In this document: positions 25,932 to 35,878 of the stretch, one piece after another
Position numbering within the stretch: position 1 is the first letter of the stretch
Layout: every line of letters begins with the position of its first letter
Source of the DNA: Rhodoferax sp.
Lineage (GTDB): Bacteria > Pseudomonadota > Gammaproteobacteria > Burkholderiales > Burkholderiaceae_C
NCBI RefSeq assembly: GCF_030646845.1
Contig: NZ_JAUSLE010000065.1
Span: forward strand, 20,419-84,418
Length of the DNA: 64,000 nt
Direction: 5' to 3'
Made by a program: the position numbers and the translations under genes
Notes under the pieces: generated by a model
Told to the model about the DNA's origin: nothing
The model's database searches: none
Seen by the model: the letters and a program-made list of their open reading frames with translations, nothing else

Positions 25932-27929
25932 TCACTCCAGAGAACCCGACTCCATCCCTGGCAGCGACGTAATCAGTTGCCGTTTGAAAAGCAGATGGTC
26001 ATCGCTGCCAGGTTGCAGCTCAAGCGTTAGATAAGGCACCTCACACAGTTCAAGAGGTGGGGCAGATGTTGTCGTGACGATGTACTGGAATGGGACGTTG
26101 CCACTGCGAGAGAGCTGTTTCTCAGCCTCCATTACCATCATCAAAAAGTTTTTGTAGAGCACAGCACTCATGTCCGCCTCGCGAGGGCAGTCATGCACAA
26201 GAAAGCCGGGATGGTTATTGCCTGTGGAGGTGGCCGCATCCAGCAGACAGGTGATGTCGCCCAGCAGTACCTCAAGGACCTGGTAAGCCTCACCACCCCT
26301 GGACAAGTCAAAAGGTCGGCTGTCCGAATCTGGAACAAACCGGCCATGGCCAGCCTCTCCCAATAGTCTCTCTGCGATGAGCAGCGTTAGCGCCTTGAGC
26401 GAGTCGACCCTTGTGGATTGCTGCTGTTTTCGCTTGAGCAAAGCAACTCTTTGGCTTTCAAGCTCACTGGTCAGCGCCTTTACCCGCGCTCTTGCACGCG
26501 TCAGCTCGGCAGAGTCCACGCGCTCTTCCCGTTGTCGGGTTCGTAGCAAGAGCTCGTCCCACTGCTGCTTAAGCTGCTCCCTGCGCAGGGTACTCGATGC
26601 GCTTCTCATCTGGGCTCTGCGGGCAATTGCTCGCTGGCTATCAACGCGGCTACGCTGCTCGGAAAGGGCCTGCTTGGCCGCATCCGCTGCAATGGACGCT
26701 GCGTTCAGCTGGGTTTGCCGACGTGGGGTCGCATCCTTTGCTGCCAAAGCGTCCATTCGCCATGGCAGGCTAACAGTACTGTGCCGATTCTTGATGTGCT
26801 CGCAATCAGAAAATTCAACCAACCCGTGCTTGCACTGTCCGGTGAGCCGTTCGAGCTCAATCAATTCGGTTGTCAGTCGGGTGTAATCAGCTTCGTTGGC
26901 CTCAACCAATGACTTCGCGATGCCCCGCTCAATATCAAAACGGTTGAACTCAGCCTGGAGCTCGGCCAATTTCACCAGCATGGGAGCCATTGCTTCTTCA
27001 GCGGCGCCCACCTCACTGTTTCCTTGAGACTCAGCTCGCTCTGCGGCAGCAATCGCTTCGTTGACCTTCGACTGCAAGGATGCATCAACCATTGACTCAA
27101 AAATTGGCTCGTCTTCCCCTGCGCCGACCTGCACGCGAAGTCGCTGCTCGAGATGTTCCAGCGCGTAAATGGGCTGCCGCTCGAGTTCAGGAATCTGCCC
27201 CTGAAGTCTTGTCAAATCTGCTTGAATGCTCTCCACCTCGCGAATCATGCGGTCAGCGTCGGTATCCAGAACACCCAGCACCGAACTGACGAACAAAGGT
27301 GGGTCTTGGCGCGAGCGGCGAAAGCCCAGACCATCTCCCTCACGCCAATGAAAGAACCCGTCAAATCGAGTCCGCTGTTCGCGTATGCACCACGCGAGCA
27401 GATGGCGCCATTCCAGGCTTTGGTTGGTGCCGGGTAGCGTCTGTGCAGCAAGCTTGCCAATGAACTCCGCTTGAAGCGACGAAAGGTATGTCTGAAAGTC
27501 TCCGGCAAGCTGACCTTCAAACAGGCTTTCAAGCTGCTCGCCAACCTTGGCAATGGGATGACTGTAGGCCCCGTAGGGACGGTAGACAAGCCAGGTAACG
27601 TCATCAATGTGAACCCTTGCAGCCACGCCACCCTTTGGAAAGTTCGCAGCAGCCTTTTCGCGCAGCGCAGTGATGGCCGTCGCCTCATCGCCAAGAAGGT
27701 ATCTCAAAAGCAGGCAAAACGAGGTTTTCCCGACCCCATGCCCAGCGCTGGCCAGCCCGGAACCTGTATCGGACTCTGGTTCCCGTGCCCAGACAACGTT
27801 GACTCCTGGACGCAGCCCCACCTCACGCGTGATGGTCAATGGCTCACGCGATTCCAGTAGCCATACACGCTCCACCCACAAGCGAGGGAGTGCTCTGATT
27901 GCGGGGTGGTCGTGTAGCCATGTTGTCAT
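25932..27929 (-). CDS. SMC-like coiled-coil ATPase of the defence operon
   Basis: A 665-aa protein from ATG 27929, with AAGGA 6 nt upstream. Walker A is GHGVGKTS at 63-70. Between about 225 and 515 it is a long Glu/Arg/Leu/Ala-rich coiled coil. Near residue 575 lies GFLVHDCPREADM, which fits a Walker B region like that of DUF2326-type ATPases, with the Asp/Cys positions different from the classic form. SMC/RecN-like ATPases of this size often serve as DNA or RNA sensors in defence operons. It starts 9 nt after the methyltransferase stop and lies 81 bp before the reverse transcriptase gene, so it could serve either module. I favour the helicase-methylase module. Confidence 0.75.
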   Translation of the reverse strand: MTTWLHDHPAIRALPRLWVERVWLLESREPLTITREVGLRPGVNVVWAREPESDTGSGLASAGHGVGKTSFCLLLRYLLGDEATAITALREKAAANFPKGGVAARVHIDDVTWLVYRPYGAYSHPIAKVGEQLESLFEGQLAGDFQTYLSSLQAEFIGKLAAQTLPGTNQSLEWRHLLAWCIREQRTRFDGFFHWREGDGLGFRRSRQDPPLFVSSVLGVLDTDADRMIREVESIQADLTRLQGQIPELERQPIYALEHLEQRLRVQVGAGEDEPIFESMVDASLQSKVNEAIAAAERAESQGNSEVGAAEEAMAPMLVKLAELQAEFNRFDIERGIAKSLVEANEADYTRLTTELIELERLTGQCKHGLVEFSDCEHIKNRHSTVSLPWRMDALAAKDATPRRQTQLNAASIAADAAKQALSEQRSRVDSQRAIARRAQMRSASSTLRREQLKQQWDELLLRTRQREERVDSAELTRARARVKALTSELESQRVALLKRKQQQSTRVDSLKALTLLIAERLLGEAGHGRFVPDSDSRPFDLSRGGEAYQVLEVLLGDITCLLDAATSTGNNHPGFLVHDCPREADMSAVLYKNFLMMVMEAEKQLSRSGNVPFQYIVTTTSAPPLELCEVPYLTLELQPGSDDHLLFKRQLITSLPGMESGSLE

Positions 27930-27938
27930 GTTGTTTCC

Positions 27939-30900
27939 TTAACGACCGCCTTGCGCTTGCTGACCTGGCTCCGCCTCATCGCCTTGATTGACCTGCGCGT
28001 GCGACCGGCGTGCTTCAAGCATCAGCATCAACTGGGCCATTTCTTCGTGCTCAGCCCTGCTCAACACGTCAGACGGTAGCGCGCTAGTGCCTGCGAAGTA
28101 AAGACTTTTCCCGCCTACCCGTTTTCTGGTGACCGCGCCGGCCGCTTCAAGGCGTTGGACGATAGGAGAAATCAAGGGCAATGTTGAGTTGCTTCCCAGC
28201 AACTCAACAGTCTGTGCCAGCACGAATAGCCGAGCAGAATCAGCAGGCTCCAGGTAAGTGGTGGCCAAAGTTGAATGAGCAATCACATCCTGGAGCTCCA
28301 TAACCGCGATGCCCTCAGTGCTGCGTTGAATCAAGGTGGCGATGAGCCCCGCAAAATCTCCTTCCTGCAGACTGCGGATGACGCCTTGTTCCGAGTAAAC
28401 CGGCAAGGAAACTTCGTCCGCCAGCGGAAGCGGTGAAATATTTTCCATAGCCAAGTTGTCCCACACCGCCAGAACCAGTCGCCGAGTGCGGTATTCACCG
28501 AAGGCTTTCTCTTCCTTGTTTTTGAGTCCGCGAAAGGTTTCGCTAGGGTAGTCGGGGCCGAGAAGTGCGCCGCCGGGGCCGAAGGGGGCATCGGCAGGTT
28601 CGAGGATGTAGCGAAGTTCGTCGCGAGTGAGGCCATAGAGGCGTGCGTAATAAGCGTCGAGTTCGGCACGAAGCTGGGCACGGCGCTCGGGGTTCCATCC
28701 ATAAGGCGTCGTGCGCTGCCCCACTGGGCGCGGGTCGTAGGCGGCCAAGTCGTCAGCCCAGGCTTGCATGTCGTGAGCCGTTTGAGTGAGCTCCAACACG
28801 CGGGGAACGATGTAGGCGAGGTCCGTTTCTGTGTATCGGTCTGGGGGCAGCACCGGAAGCTGCTTTGGAATAAAGAAATTGAAGTTAGCCCCTCCAATTT
28901 TTTGACGGGCGACGAAATCAAAAACAAGCGACGTGACGTTGGCGAGAAGACTTGACACTAACGCTGCCGATATGTGATGCGACGGTAGGACGATGTGAAT
29001 GCTGTTTCCTATAGCCGCACGGGGCAACAATGACGGAATAACGCTTCGTTCATCCGTTGTACGCGCTATGCCGCGCCACCCCATCAGCCACCTCGGACTG
29101 CGCTGGTCCATCCAAACATCCATAAAATTTAGGCCAAACGTGCCTCTGGCCCTCGCATCACCTTCGTGAGCAGCTATTGAAACAGTAGCGATTTCAGCCG
29201 CATTGGCTATTGACACTTTTTGCAGGGTCTCCAATTCGGCCAGTTCCGCATTGCTCAAACCAACGTCAGCGTCTTGCAGCGCCCATTTGGTAAAAGCGGG
29301 CAATGCCTTTTTGCCGCTGGTGTCGTCTTCCTTGAGGGCCAAAGCCAAGACCGGATGCTGGGCAGCCAAACTGGCTTCGACCGCCTGGGTGGCTTTCCAG
29401 CTCAACGCGGTTGACCAGCCGGATTTTTCGCTGCCGGTTGCTGGTGTGGGCAGACCCGCGCTGCAGCGAAAGAGTTCACCCGCTACCCAGCCTGCCAGCG
29501 CTAGAGTCAGCGCGGCTTCGCTCTCTTTTAGGGTATCGCCAGAAACAGCGTTATTGGCGGCAGTGGACACTGCGTGAATAGTCGATTGGCATGCTTCATG
29601 CCAGACCAGCCAAGCATTGGCCACACGACTGGGTGCGTGAGCGATGCGGGCCAGCACTTGGGCGGAGTCCACCCAGTATCGCGGACGCACGATACAGGTG
29701 GGGTCGGCGCGCTGGGCGTCACTCAGGTCCGCAGTATCCACACCGTTGGGTTTTTCCGGCGCATCCACGTAGGTAGCCCAGCGGTGGTCAAACTGGTGAA
29801 TCATCTTAGCTTCGTACAGCGGAAGGCGCGGTGATTCGAAACCTGTGGCGGGGGTGTCATGAAACAGGGCACTGTCGATGGACATATCGAACATCCGCTG
29901 AAAGCTGATGCCCCATGGGTTCACATCAACCTCGTCATCCCCTTTTCCTTCCGCGATGAGCACGGGTGCCGCACGGTAAAGCTTTTTGGTCAATACAGCA
30001 TCCCACTGGCTTCTAAAAATGGGGCATGTGCCAGTATTGGGGTTGATGAGGCGAAACTCCTCTGGCGTGAGCGTGAAGCGGCGCTGTCGCTCAGTGAGAT
30101 GACTAACCTGCGTGGCAAAGCAGACGAACTCGGCGGCAGCCGCGTTACCTAGCGTGATGAGAGAAAACTTGTAACTTCGGTGGACTGCCGGAAATATGGC
30201 CTCGCTGTTCTCAAAGTCATACAGGCTGACCAGACGTCCGCGCTGTGAGATGTCGCCAAAATAGGCCTTGGTGGAGTCGTCCGTAGCAATCCCCGTGGGC
30301 ACGATGAAACCGGCCCGACCTGTGGGTGAAATCAACTGATAAACCGACTCGGCAAACAAGGCATAGGTGTTCACGTCCCCAACACCGGTAAGCGGAAAAC
30401 GGCCGCTATCATGCGCATACAGACTGGCAGCCTCGGCGCCTCGACGCGCCATGATGAACTCTTCATACAGGTGCATTTCGGCACGGCTGGGCGGGTGTAG
30501 GCCTTCGGCGGCCTCTACATCGGGGTAGAGCGTGTGCAGCAGCAAACCCTGCCGCAGCAATTCAATGCGCTTGCTGCGCTCGGACTTGTTCTTGGCACTG
30601 GCAACTATGGGGCTGCGGTTGGCAAAAAACTCTTCCTCTTGTAACTTGATTCGCTCCCAAGGAGGGTTGGCTAGCATGACAGAGAACCCTCCCTTGGCGG
30701 CTACTTGCGGAAACGCCAGCCACCAGTGAAAAACGCTGTGCGTTCGGCACAAATGGTCGGCTGCGCTGTCAATGTCAGCATTCACAGCACCTGCGCCGTT
30801 CACCAACGCCCACAGGTAACCGGATAGCGGGATTGACTTGGTATTGCTAGGAACTTTGGGGGCCAAAAAGGCGGCAACATAGGTGTCAGCTAAGCGAGCC

Positions 30901-33038
30901 AGCGTACTGTGCCGCGCATTATTAGCTAATTGCGCCCAAGCGCTGCGCTTGGCAGCAATACTATCCAAGCTGTTGTCGGGCAAGTGCTCAACGGCATCAG
31001 CTTCTGCGGCGAATGTGCTCGCCTGGAACATGTCCCCCGCGGCAACTTCCTTCCAACTCTTCAAATCGGCCTTGTTCTGCTTTTTTAGAGCAGCCGCGGT
31101 GGCTTTGTCATCCCCACTGAGCACTGCGTACGCTTCGTCGGGAATACCATTGTTGAGAATCTTGGGGTCCAAGACACCCAGCAGCGCATCGCCTACCCGC
31201 AAATGGTGGTCTAGAAATGTCAGTGGCAGGTCTGGGGTGTAGGCCTCCAACCAGAGAGCAGTTTTGGCCAGCGCAATGGCCATGGGGTTTTTGTCCACGC
31301 CGTAAATGCAGTGGCTGACCACATCACGCAGGGCGTGGCGGTAGTCGGCGGGGGCGGGCGCACCGTCCGGAGCACGCAGTTTGGCCACTTCGTCCGCCAG
31401 ACGGCGGGCTGCGGCCAGCAAAAAGTGGCCACTGCCACAGGCCAAATCGCACACTGTGAGCTGCAGTAGAGCCTCTACGGGCTGCCGCGGGTTGGCTCTG
31501 ACGGTGTCGGCGATGACCGGCTCCAGCGCCGACTTGATGAGTTCCTGCACTGGGCCGTCGGGCGTGTAGTAGCTGCCAGTGAGCTTACGGGTGTTTCCTT
31601 GGGTGGAAGCATCGATATCGTCATCACCCACGAAGGCGAGTTTGGCAGCATGCGGCTGGCTCAAGCTCTGAATATCGGGCACCAGTTCCAGCAGGCTTTC
31701 GTAAACGCTGCCCAATTCTTCGGGTCCCATATCGCGATAGTTGACGCGGGTCAGACCGGTGATTTGGCGGAAGTAACCTAGCTGAAAGACAGCTTTCAGC
31801 AACCAACGGTTTTCTATCTGAGCATTGGCCAAATTCTGGCATTGGTCTGCGGCATAGAGACCGCCCAAAGCAGGCAGCGCCAACGCGCTCTGTCCCTGCG
31901 CCAAACCGTCGAAGGTAATGCTCAGTGCCTGCCAAAGGTCGCCATGGATATCAAAGCTGCTGCGGCGCACGGCGCGGTCGCGCAGCCAGGTAATGGAGTA
32001 ACCGGCCCGATAACGTTGTTGGGTCTCTTTAGATGACCCTGGCGTGAATATGAGTGACTGTCCGGTGGAGGCATCCGTACGGTCCTCCACTGTGGCCAGA
32101 AAGATGAGTCGATAAACCAGCCTTAGCAGCTCTTCAAAGAAGGCTTGCTTAGTCAGCCCCTGCAGGGGTTCTTGATTTTGCAGTTGCTCACGCAGGTGGC
32201 TATTGGCAGGATGACTTAAAAATCCTGTGCCCAAGGCTCGCAAGGCATCTGCCACCTGGTAGCGGAGGTTTCTGCGGATGGTGACACCGGCCTCCTGCCC
32301 GGCAGCACGCCAGCGTTCCCAAGGACAGTCAGCGGGCTCCGCCTCTGGAACTCCAAAACGGCTAGCGTGTGCAAGCAGCCAGAAGGCGGTGAAGTCGGCG
32401 TACAGGTCTTCTGAGAATAGCGCCTCCAAATCCACCTCGACATAGGCCGGCCGTGTCAGACTGGGATTGTCACGCAGGATACGTAATGTAAGACCGTTGC
32501 TCGTGATGGCCCATAGAGACTGGTCAGAGGCATTGAGCGCCTCTTGTGCCAGCATGAAGGGCGAGCGGCGGCGGGTTTTACCGGTGTCCGGGTTGAGCTC
32601 GCCAAAGCGCTCCGTGGGCGCATCCAGCAGCTGAGTATGCCCAGCCAAGACTATAGGCAGGCGGCCTTCTCTGGCGGCGTGGCCGATGTTGTAGGTGTGG
32701 CCAGAGGCCCCGACTGTGGCACCACCAGTCAGGTCGCTGAAGCCCAGAACATCCCGCAAGAGGGGTACCAGGAAATTGCGCACAGTAACTTGGTGTGCAT
32801 CGACGTCATTTCTCTGGCGTAAGGTCTGCAAGTCTGTCCACAGACTTTGGCCAATTTTCCAAAAACGAGCCACTTCATCGCGCAGCTTCAAGCCTTTGGG
32901 GATGCGGTAATGGCTGTCGGTCTGCTCGGTCTTGTCGGGCGTTTGCAGCGTGGTCAAGCGCGCCAGCTCGTCGGCGGGAATCAGGCCGCCTTCAATACGA
33001 ATGGCTTGGTAAATGAGTTGGGTGGTGCGGCGGGACAT
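27939..33038 (-). CDS. very large N6-adenine DNA methyltransferase (DrmMI-like)
   Basis: A 1699-aa protein. ATG 33038 is chosen because AGGAG lies 7 nt upstream; a TTG at 33044 is the alternative. SAM motif I is CDLACGSGHFLL near residue 531, and the catalytic motif IV is LANPPWERI near 792. This is the NPPW signature of N6-adenine methylases of the Eco57I/type IIG group. A 500-residue N-terminal region and a long C-terminal target-recognition part surround it. In DISARM-type systems the analogous DrmMI marks self DNA. The start lies 2 nt after the SNF2 helicase stop. It is notably larger than usual DrmMI proteins. I see no clear PD-(D/E)XK nuclease motif at its N-terminus. Confidence 0.85.
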   Translation of the reverse strand: MSRRTTQLIYQAIRIEGGLIPADELARLTTLQTPDKTEQTDSHYRIPKGLKLRDEVARFWKIGQSLWTDLQTLRQRNDVDAHQVTVRNFLVPLLRDVLGFSDLTGGATVGASGHTYNIGHAAREGRLPIVLAGHTQLLDAPTERFGELNPDTGKTRRRSPFMLAQEALNASDQSLWAITSNGLTLRILRDNPSLTRPAYVEVDLEALFSEDLYADFTAFWLLAHASRFGVPEAEPADCPWERWRAAGQEAGVTIRRNLRYQVADALRALGTGFLSHPANSHLREQLQNQEPLQGLTKQAFFEELLRLVYRLIFLATVEDRTDASTGQSLIFTPGSSKETQQRYRAGYSITWLRDRAVRRSSFDIHGDLWQALSITFDGLAQGQSALALPALGGLYAADQCQNLANAQIENRWLLKAVFQLGYFRQITGLTRVNYRDMGPEELGSVYESLLELVPDIQSLSQPHAAKLAFVGDDDIDASTQGNTRKLTGSYYTPDGPVQELIKSALEPVIADTVRANPRQPVEALLQLTVCDLACGSGHFLLAAARRLADEVAKLRAPDGAPAPADYRHALRDVVSHCIYGVDKNPMAIALAKTALWLEAYTPDLPLTFLDHHLRVGDALLGVLDPKILNNGIPDEAYAVLSGDDKATAAALKKQNKADLKSWKEVAAGDMFQASTFAAEADAVEHLPDNSLDSIAAKRSAWAQLANNARHSTLARLADTYVAAFLAPKVPSNTKSIPLSGYLWALVNGAGAVNADIDSAADHLCRTHSVFHWWLAFPQVAAKGGFSVMLANPPWERIKLQEEEFFANRSPIVASAKNKSERSKRIELLRQGLLLHTLYPDVEAAEGLHPPSRAEMHLYEEFIMARRGAEAASLYAHDSGRFPLTGVGDVNTYALFAESVYQLISPTGRAGFIVPTGIATDDSTKAYFGDISQRGRLVSLYDFENSEAIFPAVHRSYKFSLITLGNAAAAEFVCFATQVSHLTERQRRFTLTPEEFRLINPNTGTCPIFRSQWDAVLTKKLYRAAPVLIAEGKGDDEVDVNPWGISFQRMFDMSIDSALFHDTPATGFESPRLPLYEAKMIHQFDHRWATYVDAPEKPNGVDTADLSDAQRADPTCIVRPRYWVDSAQVLARIAHAPSRVANAWLVWHEACQSTIHAVSTAANNAVSGDTLKESEAALTLALAGWVAGELFRCSAGLPTPATGSEKSGWSTALSWKATQAVEASLAAQHPVLALALKEDDTSGKKALPAFTKWALQDADVGLSNAELAELETLQKVSIANAAEIATVSIAAHEGDARARGTFGLNFMDVWMDQRSPRWLMGWRGIARTTDERSVIPSLLPRAAIGNSIHIVLPSHHISAALVSSLLANVTSLVFDFVARQKIGGANFNFFIPKQLPVLPPDRYTETDLAYIVPRVLELTQTAHDMQAWADDLAAYDPRPVGQRTTPYGWNPERRAQLRAELDAYYARLYGLTRDELRYILEPADAPFGPGGALLGPDYPSETFRGLKNKEEKAFGEYRTRRLVLAVWDNLAMENISPLPLADEVSLPVYSEQGVIRSLQEGDFAGLIATLIQRSTEGIAVMELQDVIAHSTLATTYLEPADSARLFVLAQTVELLGSNSTLPLISPIVQRLEAAGAVTRKRVGGKSLYFAGTSALPSDVLSRAEHEEMAQLMLMLEARRSHAQVNQGDEAEPGQQAQGGR

Positions 33039-33040
33039 GG

Positions 33041-35875
33041 TCAAACTCCTGCTGCGGCTGGAACCAGCACATAAACACCCATCACATCTACCGGCAGGCT
33101 GGCAGTAACCTGATAGGTGCCTTTGGCGTCAGCCGCCTCGCGCACACGACGGTGGTCCTGTAACAAAATTTGGGCCCGTTCACGGGCGATGGCCTCGAGT
33201 TGCGGTTGCCAACCAGGTATGGCGTCGAGTGCTTGTTGCAGATGACGGTCACGGATGACAGCGGGCATATTGCGGGAGGCGTCCATGCCCAACAAGTTTT
33301 GCGCTTCATTGGCTGGCAAACTGACAATGGCATCAGCGCCAGCGGCGCTGACAGCCACGGTTTCTTCGCACAGCATCAAACGGGTCTGACTGCCGCGGGT
33401 CACGGTGAGCTGGTGACGCAGGCGCAGCAGCAGCACAGTGGTCTTCGCGCTGACATGGCCCACAAAGGCAGCACCTGCGCGGGCCACCGCATCGTCTTCT
33501 GACGCATCTTGCGAGGCCAGCGCGCGCTCCAGCAAAGTGTCCGCCAGAGCCACGACGAGTGGATGGGTGCGGTGGATAAACATCGCGCCCTGGTCTGCCG
33601 GTTGATGGAAGTTCACCCGCAACGTGCCTGTGTATCCGTCAGCGGCCAGCCGCTCTTTGATGGAGGTTGGCAGCTGGTCCAAGTGCAGCTTGTTGTGCTG
33701 TTTATAGGGCTCTAACGGCACGCCGAGTTTGGCCACGGCCCGAGTGACGAAGCGTGCTACGTCATCCTCACCGCCCAACACAGCGGCAGACTTGCGCCAC
33801 TCAGGCAATACGTCTTCCGGCTTGATACGGCGCTGGGCAAAAATGGAGCGGTTTTTGGCGGCTTTGTCGCGGGCGCTTTGCCAGGCTGTTTCAATCTCAC
33901 GCGCCGGCTCACCAAAGTCGAGGGCAACTTGGGCTTGATTGCCGACGCGATTGTTTTTACGCAGCAGCACGGCATTCAGCAGCGCTTGAGTAAGCTTGCC
34001 CTGGTCGTCTGGCATGGGAACCAGCACACCGAGCTCCTTACGGATGCTTTCGGCTTTGCGCAGAATGACTTGCAGCACGGCACCATCGACGGGGTTGTCT
34101 TCGCCATACAGCATGGTGCTGCGGACTTCGCGTGCCTTTTGGCCGAAGCGGTCCACGCGGCCTTCTCGCTGCTCGTGGCGGGTGGGATTCCAGCTCAGGT
34201 CGTAGTGCACCACTGAGGTAAAAAGGCCTTGCAAATTGATGCCTTCTGATAAGCAGTCCGTGGCCACCAAAATTCGTTTCTCAGTGTCCCCCAACTCCTC
34301 GACTGCTGCTTCACGTTCACTTGGCGTCAACTCGCCCGTGACTGCCTTGACAGTGGCATCCTTGAACTTGCCCCGCAGAAAGTTGGCCAGGTAATGCGCC
34401 GTGGCGATGTACCGGCAGAAAACGACGGGTTTAAAGCCCTCTTTAACCAGGAGCGTCAGGTGCTCGAGCAGCTTGGTGAGCTTGGGGTCGTTGGCATCGC
34501 CAGCCAGCTTCTCTGCATCGACAATGAGTTTCTGCAGCAGCGCGCTGTTTTCCGTTTGCGCGGCAGGCTCAATGTCATCGGTGGACAAGGAGTCGTCTAT
34601 GCCGTCCAGCACCCGTTCGCCCGCCTGGGCTTCGACGTCATCCAACGACAACTCTTCAGACTCTTCGCCTTTAGCTGAACCATCAAGCCGTGTGCGCAGG
34701 GCATTCACGGCGGCGGCAGGTGAAGACGAGATGCAGCGCAACAGGGCCAGCGCGGCCCACCAACCCATGCGTTGCTCACGCAAACCCTGTCCTTCGGTGC
34801 GCACGACCAATTCACGAGCGTAGTCCAGCACGTCATTGAACAGCTGGCCCCAGGCCCCGGTAAGCCGGTAAGTGATTTCAGCGGTTTTGCGGTCTGGGAA
34901 CATCGATGCGTCTTGCCACTCAGCGATGTCGGGACGGCGGCGCTGCACAAAATGGCGTGACAGGTCATCCCGCAAGTCAGTCCGTGCACCGGGTGCTAGG
35001 TCCTTGAGTTGCGTGAAATCCGGCTTCAAGAGACCAAGCAAATTGAAGAACGCATCCTCATCGCCGCTGTGGGGGGTTGCCGTGAGCAGTACCATGTGGC
35101 GGTTGACGTCTTCGGACAAACCCTTGAGAAGCTGATAGCGCTGCTGCCGACCCTGACCACCATGGGTGCAGGTGTGGGCCTCGTCGACGATGACGAATTC
35201 AGGGCAAAAACGCTGAAATGCTTCGCGACGGCGCTCGGACTTGATGTAATCCAGGCTGACCACGGTGAAAGGATTGGCGTCAAACACCGACGTACCGGGA
35301 GCCAACTCGCGCTCCAGGCGAGCGGCGGTAGCACTGCGCACCACCACGGCATGGATGTGAAAACGGTCCGCCAACTCACGCTGCCATTGCTCGCACAAAT
35401 GCGGCGGGCACAGAACTGTCATGCGTTGAATTTCGCCACGGTCCAGCATTTCACGGGCAATCAGGGCGCCCTCGATGGTCTTGCCAATACCGACGTCGTC
35501 GGCGATGAGTAGACGCACGGTTGAGAGCTTCATGGCCATCAGCAGCGGCACCAACTGATAGGCCCTGGGCTCCACAGCGATGTTGCCAAAGCTGCGGAAC
35601 GGCCCCGCCCCATTTCGCAGCTTCAACTGCAGGGCATCCATCAATAGCTGGCTGGCAGCATGGTTGCGCGCCTGCGCTACGGTGGGCCAAGGAAAAGTGG
35701 CGGGTTGAACCGGCTGGCGTTCCAGCGGCAGGTAAATCAACGACTCATCCTTTTCACCCCCACCCAAAGGGCGCAGATGAAGGGTGTCTGGGCTAGATTC
35801 CGGTAAGACTATCCATTCGCGGCCACGGGCGGAGACAAGGCTCCCCGGGTAAAACTCAGCGGTCATTGCATTCAT
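33041..35875 (-). CDS. SNF2-type helicase (DrmD-like)
   Basis: A 944-aa protein starting at ATG 35875, with a second ATG at 35866. Near the N-terminus it has the RGREWIVLP pattern typical of DrmD-like proteins. Walker A is DDVGIGKTIEGA near residue 128, the DEAH box (IVDEAHTC) is near 230, and the C-terminal helicase motif (REGRVDRFGQKAREV) is near 570. About 300 residues of unknown role follow. In DISARM and related systems, a DrmD-like Snf2 ATPase translocates on DNA and works with the methylase and the DUF1998 helicase. It lies between those two genes here, with gaps of 3 nt and 2 nt. This places it firmly in the same transcription unit. Confidence 0.88.
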   Translation of the reverse strand: MNAMTAEFYPGSLVSARGREWIVLPESSPDTLHLRPLGGGEKDESLIYLPLERQPVQPATFPWPTVAQARNHAASQLLMDALQLKLRNGAGPFRSFGNIAVEPRAYQLVPLLMAMKLSTVRLLIADDVGIGKTIEGALIAREMLDRGEIQRMTVLCPPHLCEQWQRELADRFHIHAVVVRSATAARLERELAPGTSVFDANPFTVVSLDYIKSERRREAFQRFCPEFVIVDEAHTCTHGGQGRQQRYQLLKGLSEDVNRHMVLLTATPHSGDEDAFFNLLGLLKPDFTQLKDLAPGARTDLRDDLSRHFVQRRRPDIAEWQDASMFPDRKTAEITYRLTGAWGQLFNDVLDYARELVVRTEGQGLREQRMGWWAALALLRCISSSPAAAVNALRTRLDGSAKGEESEELSLDDVEAQAGERVLDGIDDSLSTDDIEPAAQTENSALLQKLIVDAEKLAGDANDPKLTKLLEHLTLLVKEGFKPVVFCRYIATAHYLANFLRGKFKDATVKAVTGELTPSEREAAVEELGDTEKRILVATDCLSEGINLQGLFTSVVHYDLSWNPTRHEQREGRVDRFGQKAREVRSTMLYGEDNPVDGAVLQVILRKAESIRKELGVLVPMPDDQGKLTQALLNAVLLRKNNRVGNQAQVALDFGEPAREIETAWQSARDKAAKNRSIFAQRRIKPEDVLPEWRKSAAVLGGEDDVARFVTRAVAKLGVPLEPYKQHNKLHLDQLPTSIKERLAADGYTGTLRVNFHQPADQGAMFIHRTHPLVVALADTLLERALASQDASEDDAVARAGAAFVGHVSAKTTVLLLRLRHQLTVTRGSQTRLMLCEETVAVSAAGADAIVSLPANEAQNLLGMDASRNMPAVIRDRHLQQALDAIPGWQPQLEAIARERAQILLQDHRRVREAADAKGTYQVTASLPVDVMGVYVLVPAAAGV

Positions 35876-35878
35876 CGT

